Of a DNA stretch of 64,000 nucleotides, positions 24,941 through 35,311 are shown piece after piece. Position numbers and translations under genes: made by a program. Source of the DNA: Astragalus membranaceus. Lineage: Eukaryota > Streptophyta > Magnoliopsida > Fabales > Fabaceae. The DNA is taken from NCBI GenBank assembly GCA_039519185.1, contig CM076846.1:184807068-184871067 (forward strand). Reading direction: 5' to 3'. The notes under the pieces were generated by a model. It ran no database searches, was not told where the DNA came from, and saw only the letters and a program-made list of their open reading frames with translations. The first letter of the stretch is position 1, and each line of letters opens with the position of its first letter.

Positions 24941-25186
24941 ATATGATCATATCTCTTGTTATTCTTTTAACTTTTTTGAAATCTCAAATATATACTAATA
25001 TACGGACATAACCATTCAAAGCTCTCCATTCCAAAATACTCCAAAACCCGCTATTGTTGGAAGACACAAGTGAAATTTATAATAGGTGAATGGTTAAAAT
25101 ATCTGAATGGTTAAGTACTAAATTGAATTCCGTAAAAACCATTAATACAAGGAAAAATAAACTATTCTTAGTTTTCAAAAAACTAT

Positions 25187-25534
25187 TGTTCGGTACCGTA
25201 TCCTCGGCTAGTTATCCGGTCTGGGATAAGTAGCTCCGTCCGGGATAGTTGGTACTTTAGTTCTTGGTCAATCCGGGTTGGTGCTCCGATCCGAGGTGAG
25301 GTGGTACCTGCAATGACACTCCGACGCTCAAGTCAGTGAGTGAGTCAATAGCAAGTAAGAGTATTGGAGAGATATGTGTGTACCATTAATGTGAGCAATC
25401 AATGCTTATTTATAGGTATCTGGAGTGGAGGAGGGCCATTGGATCTAGGTCTGCAATCTCCACCGTTGGACGAATTGGGTCCTTTGTTATTGGGCCTTTT
25501 TGGTGGATTGCCCATTGAGGCCCAATCCATAACA
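25187..25534 (-). repeat. Left LTR of the palindromic element (inverted)
   Basis: 348 bp. On the minus strand it begins TGTTATGGATTGGG and ends GGTACCGAACA. The U3 TATA box is at 25407-25414. Its promoter points outward, to the left. The PPT complement gtagccccccaagt follows at 25535. Confidence 0.93.
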
Positions 25535-25915
25535 GTAGCCCCCCAAGTCGGGTCACCTTAAGGCGAGCTAGACTTGACGTTTAGAGTTCGTGTCGGCCCC
25601 AAACTCCGGGGTGAGAGACTCACGGTATACCGGGACGATCTGAGGGACTCAGGTTGCGTCGAGTGACTCGAGGCTGTCCGTTTTTGAGAGATTCCAGTCA
25701 TGGCGGGGTCAAAGGACCGGGGCGAGCCGAGGGAACCGAAGTGATTCGAGCATAGTTGTGTCCTGATTTCTGTGCCAGCTAACGACGTCATTGATGGGAC
25801 GTGTCATTCGAGGATGATTGGGGTAATCATGGCACTTGGAACGACGCGCCTGCCTAGGGGCTAGCGTTGGGAAGTGTAGCCTAGGCCCAGGCCCATCTGG
25901 GGTCTTCTTGCTTCC

Positions 25916-25923
25916 TATAAATA
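25916..25923 (+). promoter_or_regulatory. TATA box for the left antisense-ORF copy
   Basis: tataaata lies about 410 bp upstream of the ATG at 26332. The mirrored box on the minus strand is at 36484-36491. Unlike the LTR promoters, these two point inward toward the centre. It is inferred to be a promoter from sequence and position only. Confidence 0.5.
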
Positions 25924-26331
25924 GGAGGGAGGAACTCACTCACTTTGGACTGTTTTCTGAGAATTGCTCTGCTCCCGATCTTAAAGTCGTTCCGGAGTTG
26001 AATTCACCTTTCAGAGTCGTGTTGATCAGTTTCGGTGAGGCCTTTGCTGTTCGTGACCTGCTTCAAGTGTTCGACGAACTTCTTTTTTCACAAGGTTAGC
26101 TTCTTCCTTTTATTTTTTTGCTTCCGGCTTTAGATCACAGCCGGGTTCTCTCAAAACCCGTATTTATAGATACAGAGTGGGGGTCGTCAGGTCGGGTTCC
26201 GACTTGGTTGTGGACCCACTGTTTGAGTATCAACCTGACTGTCAAGCCCCCATTTCTGCAGGATCGGTCTGGCGAGGACAAAACAAACCCATCGGGTTGC
26301 TAACTCAGATCGCCCTAGTCTCGCAAAAGTA

Positions 26332-28465
26332 ATGGCTTCCGGCACCGGAGAGTCTGTGGGAGTTCGCACTAGTCCCCCCGGGTCGGTTGTTCCCGAGGTT
26401 CAAGATGACTTGGGCTCTGCTCCTTTGAGTATTCACGCTAAAGACCGCTCTCCCGGGGTTCCCAGCAACGAACCGGCGGATGAAGATAATAGAGAGGTAG
26501 TGATCCTTGACTCGGAGGATTCTGACGCCGAGTCTGACTGTGAAGAACAGGGAAGTACTAGCTGGAGCTCGGATGAGAGCGAAGCGGAGGTCGCTGAGAG
26601 TCGCAACAATGAAGACGGACTTGGACATTGCGGGGACCCCGCGCATGAGGGAGGTTATTCCGATCAATACCCACGAGCCGGAGTAGGGCCGGTCGATGTT
26701 CTCTTGTCCCAACCTCTCAATGTTCCTCGGGAGTATTCATGGGTGTCGGAGACGTTGAGGGGAATTCAGTCCCTCTACAGGACCGGGGATGATATGAGTT
26801 TCATTGTCAATCGCCTTTCCCGGAAGGATCAGATCTGGAACGTGGAGGGAATGGCTGAAGACCAACACGTAGCTGTCTGGCCGAAAGCTTTGAAATTTGT
26901 CATGTACGGGGTGACGATCCTTGATATGCATATTAGCCCCCCTTTCACCGCCTTTCAGCAAGAGGCCTTGGAAATCTTGAACCTCGCTCCTTCCCAACTT
27001 CATCCCAACTCATGGGAGTTTCTTCGGGCTTTCGAGTTGATGTGCATTCATTTGGGGAGGCCAATCTCTTGCGACCTTTTCTTCCATCTTTTTGAGGTCA
27101 ACCGGAGGCATGAGGATGGCACCAAGAATCGGTGGGAGCACGTGAGTTTCCGGGCTAGGAGGGGCGTAAAGATTTTCATGCCCTATTCCGATTCTTTGAA
27201 GAACTGGAAGAACAAGTACTTTTTTGTCGAGCCCGTGAACGAGGAGGCAGTGAGGCACGTTGGTCAATATTCTGCGGACGGGAAATCATTGGAGTCCACT
27301 AAGTTTCAACTAGGGTGGTCTCTTTCTCATTTTAACCGGCGACCTCACTCCTACACCGTCAGCTTAGGGCGGCTATCCCCGGTTGATCAGGACTCGCTGG
27401 CGATCTTGACGAATTTCGCCGACCTGATTGTCTACCGGGATCCCAAAAAATTCGGGGTTGACGTAGCCCGATTGGTTGGGGCCGGATCGAAGTCTCAAGT
27501 GGCCGCCGTTCTTGGTAGGTTTTTTGATAGATAATCCCGCCCATAATTTTTTGACTGCCGTTTCTTTTAACATTGTTTACTTTCCTTATTTTGTAGATAT
27601 CATAGGACCTGACAAGTTCTCCCGCTTGGCGGCTCTTGCGGAACGGAAAGCCGGGGTTCAGTAGGAAAAGCCCTTTGCTGCCGTTCCGATTAAGACAATC
27701 CCGGAGGCCAGCTTGGCCGGTGGAGAGAATCGGGCTGCTGATCTTTTACATCAGAAAAGGGAGCGTCCTTTGCCGCAAACAGGCCCTGCTTCTACTTCAC
27801 ATGCTCCGACCACCCGGGCTTCTAAAAAGGGTCGTCATGGGAAGCACCGAACTTCTAGGTCTTCCAGTATTTCGATTGACGCCGATTTCCTGCAGAAGCA
27901 CGTGGAGGATTACCGGGTCGACCTGGTCGAGGCGGCTCTTAGGTTATTTCGGTATCTGGCCGATGTGTCCAAGCTTCAGAGGGTCGAGGCTGAGAGTCAG
28001 GCAAAAGGTGACACCAAGTTCCGAGGTGTACTCTTTGATTTTTCTTTGGCTAAATTATAGTTTTGGTCCCCCTATTTTCAAAATGTCAGATATTTGGTCC
28101 CCCTATTTTAAAACTCAGACATTTGGTCCCCCAATTTTAAAAAATCAAATACATTTAGTCGAAAGAGGGACCAAATGTATTTGAATTTTTAGAATGGGGG
28201 GACCAAATGTCTTTGATTTTTTAAAATTGAGGGACCAAATGTCTTTGATTATTAGCCATAAAAAACTGAAAATTCCTCTTGGGACTAAATGTCGTTGATT
28301 TTTTAAAATTAGGGGACCAAATGTCTTAGTTTTAAAATAGGGGGACCAAATGTCTGAAATTTTGAAAATAAGGGGACCAAAACTATAATTTAACGTTTTT
28401 CTTTTTGGTTACTTCTGTTTCTGACTTCCTTGTTTCTGCTATAACAGGGGCTCTGGTGGAGAGGA
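26332..28465 (+). pseudogene. Tat antisense ORF, left-arm copy (putative gypsy-type transposon domain)
   Basis: In a normal Tat element this ORF lies between integrase and 3' LTR on the strand opposite pol. Here the inverted arm puts it on the plus strand. Exon 1 is 26332-27514: an acidic Ser/Glu/Asp N-terminus, then a conserved domain from about residue 140 that I recognise as the 'putative gypsy type transposon' family (Pfam Transposase_28). Intron 1 is 27515-27596 (gtaggt..tttgtag), exon 2 is 27597-28025 and intron 2 is 28026-28447, the last enlarged by a MITE. Exon 3 is cut after 18 bp by the palindrome junction. Exon 2 has a TAG at 27662-27664 where the right copy has CAG. Its function is unknown; such extra ORFs are described in Tat-lineage elements. 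Confidence 0.75.
28048..28395. mobile_element. MULE-type fold-back MITE inside intron 2 of the left ORF
   Basis: Terminal repeats ggctaaattatagttttgg and its complement ccaaaactataatttaacg are flanked by identical 9-bp duplications tttttcttt (28039-28047, 28396-28404). Nine-base duplications are typical of Mutator-like elements. The interior is a series of ggaccaaatgtctttga-type units in both orientations, so it folds on itself. The empty site survives in the right arm near 31725, which proves the insertion post-dates the palindrome. Confidence 0.92.
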
Positions 28466-28471
28466 TCGGAA

Positions 28472-30472
28472 GTGAGATATCAGAAAATAGAGAAAATCGC
28501 CTTTGCTCTACTCATCTCGGTACGCCGTCTCCGACCTTACTTCGTCGCCCATCAAATCGTGGTTCGAACTAATTATCCAATCCGGCAGATCCTGCACCGA
28601 CCCGACTTAGCGGGACGAATGATCAAATGGGCAGTAGAACTCTCCGAGTTCGGAATCAAATACGAAACGAGACCGGTCATGAAAGCTCAGATACTTGCCG
28701 ACTTTATCACGGAGATGGCACCCGCCGACTTGGAGGACGGGTTATGGATACTCCACGTGGACGGCTCCTCAAATCCAAAAGGAAGTGGTGCAGGGCTAAT
28801 GCTCGAAAGCCCGACGGGCGTTGTAATCGAAGTATCACTCACGTTTGGGTTCCCTACCTCAAACAACCAGGCGGAATACGAGGCATGCATAGCTGGACTC
28901 CGGCTTGCGATCGACCTCAGGGTCTCCCGGCTTTCCCTAAATACCGACTCATTATTGGTGGTATCCCAAATCGGGAAACAGTACGAAGCTAAAGATCCAA
29001 TCTTGCAGAGGTACCTAACTTGTGTGCAGGAGCTACTCTCCCTTTTTACGTTCACGGAAGTAAAACACGTTCCAAGATCAGAAAATATCAGGGCGGACAT
29101 ACTTTCCAAGCTTGCCAGCACCAAAATTCCGGGGAACCACCGGTCGATAATCCAGGAAACACTGAGTAAGCCGAGCGTAATCCCGAACCTGGAAGCAAAT
29201 TTTTCTGTTAATGTGGTTGAAGAAAGCAAGGGTTGGATCGCGCCGTTAATAAACTATATCAGAACGGGGGGCGAGCCTCCGGATCCGAGCGAAGCCAAGA
29301 TCCTCCCGAGGAAGGCTTCATCTTTTTCCGTAATCAATGGAAACCTCTACAGAAGAAGCTTGTCCACACCGCTGTTGAAATGCGTTGAAGGAGGAGAGGC
29401 GAACTACGTCTTAGCCGAGATCCACGAGGGAATCTGTGGGCAACACCTTGGAGGTCGCTCCCTAGCTCGAAAGGCGTTAAGGGCAGGATATTTCTGGCCA
29501 ACCATGGAGACCGGCGCAAGAAACTATGTAAAGAAGTGCAGTAAGTGTCAGGTCCACGCCAAGGTCCACATAGCACCCCCTACGGAGTTCACCAGCTTAA
29601 GCTCGCCATGGCCATTTGCGTGGTGGGGAATAGATCTCTTGGGACCATTCCCAATTGCCCCTGGCCAGATCAAATACCTCATAGTGGCGGTGGATTACTC
29701 CACCAAATGGATCGAAGCCGAGCCTTTGGCCATCATCAGCGCTAAGAATTGCATCAAATTCTTCAAAAAGAATATAATGACTAGATTCGGGATCCCCGAG
29801 GTTATAATCACTGATAACGGAACTCAGTTCGCCGACAAAGGCTTCAGAAAACTCATGTCTGACCTCAAAATCAAACACCGGTTTACCTCGGTAGAACACC
29901 CGCAGACGAACGGGCAGGCCGAGGCCGCCAACAAAGTCCTCCTCAATGGACTGAGGAAGCGGCTCGATGAAGCGAAAGGAAACTGGGTTGAAGAGCTACC
30001 CTACGTGCTGTGGGCATACAGAACCACCCCGCATAGCTCAACGGGGGAGACCCCTTTCCGGCTTTCGTACGGGACGGAGGCTGTAATCCCGGTAGAGATC
30101 GGGGAGCTGAGCTGGAGGACACTCCACCCGAAACCTCTGGAGGACAATAACCAGGCGTTGAAAGAAAACCTCGACCTCGTCGATGATGTCCGAGGCCAGG
30201 CTTCCCTTAAAGAAGCTATAATAAAACAGAGAGTAGCAACACGGTACAACTCGAAAATAATCCCCCGGGACTTGGAGGTCGGTGATTTGATTTTACGAAG
30301 AGCCGACGTCGGTTTGAAGAACGCCGCACAGGGCAAGCTCGCCCCCAATTGGGAAGGACCCTACCGAGTTTTATCTAAAACTGGCAGAGGTGCCTACGAA
30401 TTGGAAACCTTGACCGGGAAGGCGATCCCAAGAACTTGGAACGCCACTAAGTTAAAAAAGTACTACAGCTAA
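28472..30472 (+). CDS. Tat pol fragment: RNase H tail, archaeal-type RNase H, integrase
   Basis: 666 codons open from the palindrome junction. Residues 1-75 are the C-terminal part of the Ty3 RNase H/connection (RYQKIEKIA, RRLRPYF). Residues 90-215 are an additional archaeal-type RNase H with D97, E135, D159 and D209, a hallmark of the Tat lineage. Integrase follows: zinc finger H318, H325, C356, C359; catalytic D388, D448 and E484 (35 residues between the last two); then a GPY/F-like tail near the end (WEGPYRVL). No stop or frameshift is visible, so the fragment is intact, but gag, protease and reverse transcriptase are lacking. The start codon is nominal, since the real frame once continued upstream. 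Expression would need an unusual promoter. Confidence 0.9.
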   Translation: MRYQKIEKIAFALLISVRRLRPYFVAHQIVVRTNYPIRQILHRPDLAGRMIKWAVELSEFGIKYETRPVMKAQILADFITEMAPADLEDGLWILHVDGSSNPKGSGAGLMLESPTGVVIEVSLTFGFPTSNNQAEYEACIAGLRLAIDLRVSRLSLNTDSLLVVSQIGKQYEAKDPILQRYLTCVQELLSLFTFTEVKHVPRSENIRADILSKLASTKIPGNHRSIIQETLSKPSVIPNLEANFSVNVVEESKGWIAPLINYIRTGGEPPDPSEAKILPRKASSFSVINGNLYRRSLSTPLLKCVEGGEANYVLAEIHEGICGQHLGGRSLARKALRAGYFWPTMETGARNYVKKCSKCQVHAKVHIAPPTEFTSLSSPWPFAWWGIDLLGPFPIAPGQIKYLIVAVDYSTKWIEAEPLAIISAKNCIKFFKKNIMTRFGIPEVIITDNGTQFADKGFRKLMSDLKIKHRFTSVEHPQTNGQAEAANKVLLNGLRKRLDEAKGNWVEELPYVLWAYRTTPHSSTGETPFRLSYGTEAVIPVEIGELSWRTLHPKPLEDNNQALKENLDLVDDVRGQASLKEAIIKQRVATRYNSKIIPRDLEVGDLILRRADVGLKNAAQGKLAPNWEGPYRVLSKTGRGAYELETLTGKAIPRTWNATKLKKYYS

Positions 30473-30481
30473 CTCTCATAT

Positions 30482-30680
30482 TATCTGAAGAGCGGTGTAT
30501 ACTGATGTCGTAAATCATTTTATCTGAAGAACAGTGTATACCGACGTTATTCTTACCTTATCTAAAGAACGGTGTATACCGATGTTGTAAATCATATCTT
30601 ATCTAAAAAGCGGTGTATACCGATGTTACCGATTATTTTTGCTGGAAAAGCGGTGTCTACCGATTTTATCACCTATTTTA
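30482..30680 (+). repeat. Five tandem copies of a unit of about 40 bp after integrase
   Basis: Units contain (g/a)cggtgtataccgatgtt and a tatct(g/a)aa spacer, with 10-20% divergence. They lie in the 3' untranslated region between integrase and the antisense ORF, a zone known to be tandem-repeat-rich in Tat elements. Confidence 0.85.
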
Positions 30681-30692
30681 TCTTGTTTTAGC

Positions 30693-30862
30693 TGACCGAG
30701 GTTGTCGCTAGCCCAAGGGGTGAGTTCGATGTGGGCCGAGTCATGGTAAACTGCCCCGAAGGCGGTCATCGTTACGTAAAACAACTAGTTGGCCGAGGTT
30801 GCCACAACCCTAAGAGGCGAGTTCGATCTGGGCCGAGTCCCGGTAAACTGCCCCTAAGGCGA
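30693..30862 (+). repeat. Tandem duplication, unit about 99 bp
   Basis: The phrases ccgaggttg, gagttcgat, tgggccgagtc and ggtaaactgcccc recur in order at an offset of 99 bp (30693 and 30792), with several substitutions and a shortened second copy. Confidence 0.8.
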
Positions 30863-33800
30863 CACTTATCACTTGAGCGAATCAAACGCAAGTGCACGAA
30901 TTTAAAAACAACAGTATAAAGCTCAACTGAGGTAAATTAAACCGGAAGCACATTGAATTATATTTCTATTACAAATTACCCCGGATACGGCCGGGTCCTC
31001 TAGTTCAAAAGATGGTAGAAATATTACAAATTCCGGTTACGCCCGAAACCCGGGGCTTTTTCCCCCACCGGTTCCACCCGGAACTCAAAAAACAGCCAAT
31101 CCAGAGCTATCCCATCAACAACAGTCACGGCAAGGAAGGGGGAGGGTAAATGACCTCAAACGCTTCAGAGTCAGGATGGGGCTTGACAACACGCCCGCCT
31201 TCTACAGTATGCTCCAAACGAAGAATCCCCCGGTCCAAAGGCAGAGATGGATGGATAACAGCGACCTGAGCAAGCGCTTTTTCGAAACACTCCCCAGCCA
31301 CCTCCACAGCCATCTGGGCCACCTCAACCATCTCGTTTTCCACGGCCTCCTAGAGCTCTTTTTCCAATTCAGCAATCCGAGGAGAGGAATCGACGCCAGA
31401 CCCGACCTGGGTCTGCCTCGCTTTCACAAGATCGGCCTCGAGTTCATAAATCTGGGCCTTCATGGAAGAAACCACCTCTTCAGACCGCCTCCCTTGACTG
31501 TCAAGATCTGATATTCGGACCTCATGTTCCATGCACAGATTAAGGGCAGAGTCCCTCTCCCTTTCAAGTTTATCCGCAACCGCCTTGAGCGCGGTCTGGT
31601 CCTCATATTTTGCCTGAAGCTCCTCATATTTTTCCTGAAGCTCCTCCCGGGCCTTCCTTTCATTGTCCCTCTCCACCAGTGCCCCTGTTATAGCAGAAAC
31701 AAGGAAGTCAGAAACAGAAGTAACCAAAAAGAAAAATCAAAGAGTACACCTCGGAACTTGGTGTCACCTTTTGCCTGACTCTCAGCCTCGACCCTCTGAA
31801 GCTTGGACACATCGGCCAGATACCGAAATAACCTGAGAGCCGCCTCGACCGGGTCGACCCGGGAATCCTCCACGTGCTTCTGCAGGAAATCGGCGTCAAT
31901 CGAAATACCGGAAGACCTAGAAGTTCGGTGCTTCCCATGATGACCCTTTTTAGAAGCCCGGGTGGCCGGAGCATGTCTAGTAGAAGCAGGGTCTGTTTGC
32001 GGCAAAGGACGCTCCCTTTTCCGATGTAAAAGATCAGCAGCCCGATCCTCTCCACCGGCCAAGCTGGCCTCCGGGATTGTCTTAATCGGAACGGCAGCAA
32101 CGAGCTTTTCCTGCTGAACCCCGGCTTTCCGTTCCGCAAGAGCCGCCAAGCGGGAGAACTTGTCAGGTCCCATGCTATCTACAAAATAAGGAAAGTAAAC
32201 AATGTTAAAAGAAACGGCAGTCAAAAAATTATGGGCGGGATTATCTATCAAAAAACCTACCAAGAACGGCGGCCACTTGAGACTTCGATCCGGCCCCAAC
32301 CAATCGGGCTACGTCAACCTCGAATTTTTTGGGATCCCGGTAGACAATCAGGTCGGCGAAATTCGTCAAGATCGCCAGCGAGTCCTGATCAACCGGGGAT
32401 AGCCGCCCTAAGCTGACGGTGTAGGAGTGAGGTCGCCGGTTAAAATGAGAAAGAGACCACCCTAGTTGAAACTTAGTGGACTCCAATGATTTCCCGTCCG
32501 CAGAATATTGACCAACGTGCCTCACTGCCTCCTCGTTCACGGGCTCGACAAAAAAGTACTTGTTCTTCCAGTTCTTCAAAGAATCGGAATAGGGCATGAA
32601 AATATTTACGCCCCTCCTAGCCCGGAAACTCACGTGCTCCCACCGATCCTTGGTGCCATCCTCATGCCTCTGGTTGACCTCAAAAAGATGGAAGAAAAGG
32701 TCGCAAGAGATTGGCATCCCCAAATGAATGCACATCAACTCGAAAGCCCGAAGGAACGCCCATGAGTTGGGATGAAGTTGGGAAGGAGCGAGGTTCAAGA
32801 TTTCCAAGGCCTCTTGCTGAAAGGCGGTGAAAGGGGGGCTAATATGCATATCAAGGATCGTCACCCCGTACATGACAAATTTCAAAGCTTTCGGCCAGAC
32901 AGCTACGTGTTGGTCTTCAGCCATTCCCTCCACGTTCCAGATCTGATCCTTCCGGGAAAGGCGATTGACAATGAAACTCATATCATCCACGGTCCTGTAG
33001 AGGGACTGAATTCCCCTCAACGTCTCTGTTGCACCCCGAAAAATCCCTCTTTGGGTTTCTCAATGTACAACGTGGAAAAATTTTGGAGCCGCCACCAATA
33101 TTTTAATTTTAAGACCAAAACATTGAAAAAAGGTCTTTTGGACAAGGCGGATGGTCTTTGGAAACTAGAGATATAGGTTCGGGGGTCGATTACGTGCGAG
33201 GAAGGTGTTAGCACCGCGCACGTCCTTTCTACCGAAAGGGAACCTCTAATTAAATGTGCGGTTTTAACGTTTGATTTGAAAAAATACCTAGATTTGCCTA
33301 TTTATTTCTTATTTGAAGATGAATGGGAAAACTTAACAAAAATTTTATTTTGGGGGGAAAAGGGTTTTTTAGAAAAAAGTGCTTGACGGGACATGGCCCG
33401 CTCCTACGTATCTCCAGGTGCGATGGAGAATTCAAAGCTACGTAGTTCTTGGTAGAAAGATGTTTGTGTGTTGGTGTTTTTTAATATAGGGGTCTTAGGA
33501 TTGTGTGATCTGTGTTGAAGGACCGCTGGGGGTCTGAAGGGCCGCTGGGGGCTGAAGGAGCGCTGGGGCTCTGAAGGACCACAGTTCACTTATCCTAAAA
33601 CGATGATTAACCCGGCCGTACGACCGACTTAATCCCCTACTTTGAAAATAAGATTTTTGATTTTTGTTTTATGAAAGAGATGTGTTTGTATTTTTTACTT
33701 TAGAAGTTGTTTATTTTTGCGCTTGACATGGGCGTGGCCCTGCTCCTACGTATCTCCGGGTGGAGAATCAAAGGCGACGTAGTTCTGGGTTGTCCTTTTG

Positions 33801-34640
33801 AAAAGTTTTGTTTTTTATCTTTTTTTGGTGAGTTTTTGAAATAGGACGAGCATTAGTGAATGATTAAACTAGCAGAGGCTATGATGAATCACTACTAAAT
33901 ACTCAAGAAAGAGAGTTGTACCGCTAGTCGAACGAACAAAGGTTCTGATGGACTATTGATAACAACTCGTTTTATTATCTTTTTTGAAAGTGATTTTCGA
34001 AAGAGGTTGGTTTGCACGATGATCAAACTAACAAAGGTTATGATTGATCATCGTTTATTATTTTTAGGAGAAAAGGACATTGCCTACTAATAGCCAAACG
34101 AACAAAGGCTCTGATGAGCTACTAGCAACAATGGGTTTGAAAATGATTCTTTTTGTTTTGTTTTATGGAAATGATTTGTTTGTGGTTGCGAAAAGGATTT
34201 TTATTTGTTGCGCTTGACGAGAACGTGACTCGCTCCTACGTATCCCAAATGGGAATCAAAGCGACGTAGTTCTAACTAAAAAATGTTTTTGAAAGGGGTT
34301 GAAAGGGACAAGTTGAATCATCCGAGACCATCTTCACCACTTAGAACATGATGCACTAGGCATAAGTGGGAATCATACGGTTCGTCATCAACAATGGACG
34401 ATAATATACAAGAACGAGTAAATAAACACTATAGCTAAGTTAATTCACACAGATCACAATAACTAAATATTAACAAATGAAAAGACTGAAATACCTCTGA
34501 TGAAGACAGATATTACAACTCTGAAGAACGCAAACCCCGACTAACTCTTGCAGGAGATCAGCTCCGACGGACCAACGGAACGAATAGAGCAAAAATGAAG
34601 CGTAGAACTGGAAAATGAGATTTGCGAGAGTTGTCTTCTC

Positions 34641-34812
34641 AGATCTCGTGAAATGTGTCTGTGGAGCAATTCTTCTCTGATCTCCTGAGATGTGTGTCTG
34701 GAGCAATTCTTCTCTGATCTCGTGAGATGTGTGTGTGGAGCAATTCTTCTCTGATCTCGTGAGATGTGTGTGGAGAAATTCTTCTCTGATCTCGTGAGAT
34801 GTGTGTGTGAAA
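34641..34812 (+). repeat. Five tandem copies of a unit of about 42 bp in the solo LTR
   Basis: The unit contains caattcttctctgatctcg followed by tgagatgtgtgtgtg. The last copy is shortened. Confidence 0.88.
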
Positions 34813-34888
34813 AATGAAAATCACACCTACGTATTTATAGGCTTAGGCAACAGTAGAATTTTCGAAAAGACAATTAATGTAAGTGAAG

Positions 34889-35311
34889 AATCGATTATTG
34901 TATGAAGTGTAACAAGTGTATAATCGATTCATTGCCTTTAGAAATTAAAAGAATCAATTGTTTGCTTAGTTGAAATAGGGAGGAATCGATTCATGGCCTT
35001 TAGGAGATCCTGGAAATCGATTATGTGGCCTTTGGAAATATGTAGGAATCGATTCTTTATTTTTGGAAATGATAAGAATCGATTATATGGCCTATGGAAA
35101 AAGGTAGGAATCGATTTTCAGGACATTTGGAGATCCTGAAAATCGATTTCATGGTCTTTTAAAATTTAAGGAAATCGATTCTTAGCTTTTGCATGAGTAT
35201 GTGTAGAAATCGATTTCATGCTTTAAACATAGGCAAGGGAAATCGATTATCGGCCTATAGGTGAGATAAAGAATCGATTTTCATGGCTTAGGAAAAAGGT
35301 ATAAATCGATT
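34889..35311. repeat. Thirteen AATCGATT palindromes in about 420 bp
   Basis: AATCGATT occurs thirteen times at irregular spacing of about 25-50 bp, linked by variants of tggcctttgg. Two further sites are one mismatch away. It is an internal repeat of the Ogre-like LTR; spacers are related, so it is not CRISPR-like. Confidence 0.85.

Noticed and set aside
34889..35311. Regularly recurring palindromic motif resembling a CRISPR array
   Set aside because: The spacers are related to each other and irregular, the repeat is only 8 bp, and it lies inside a plant LTR.
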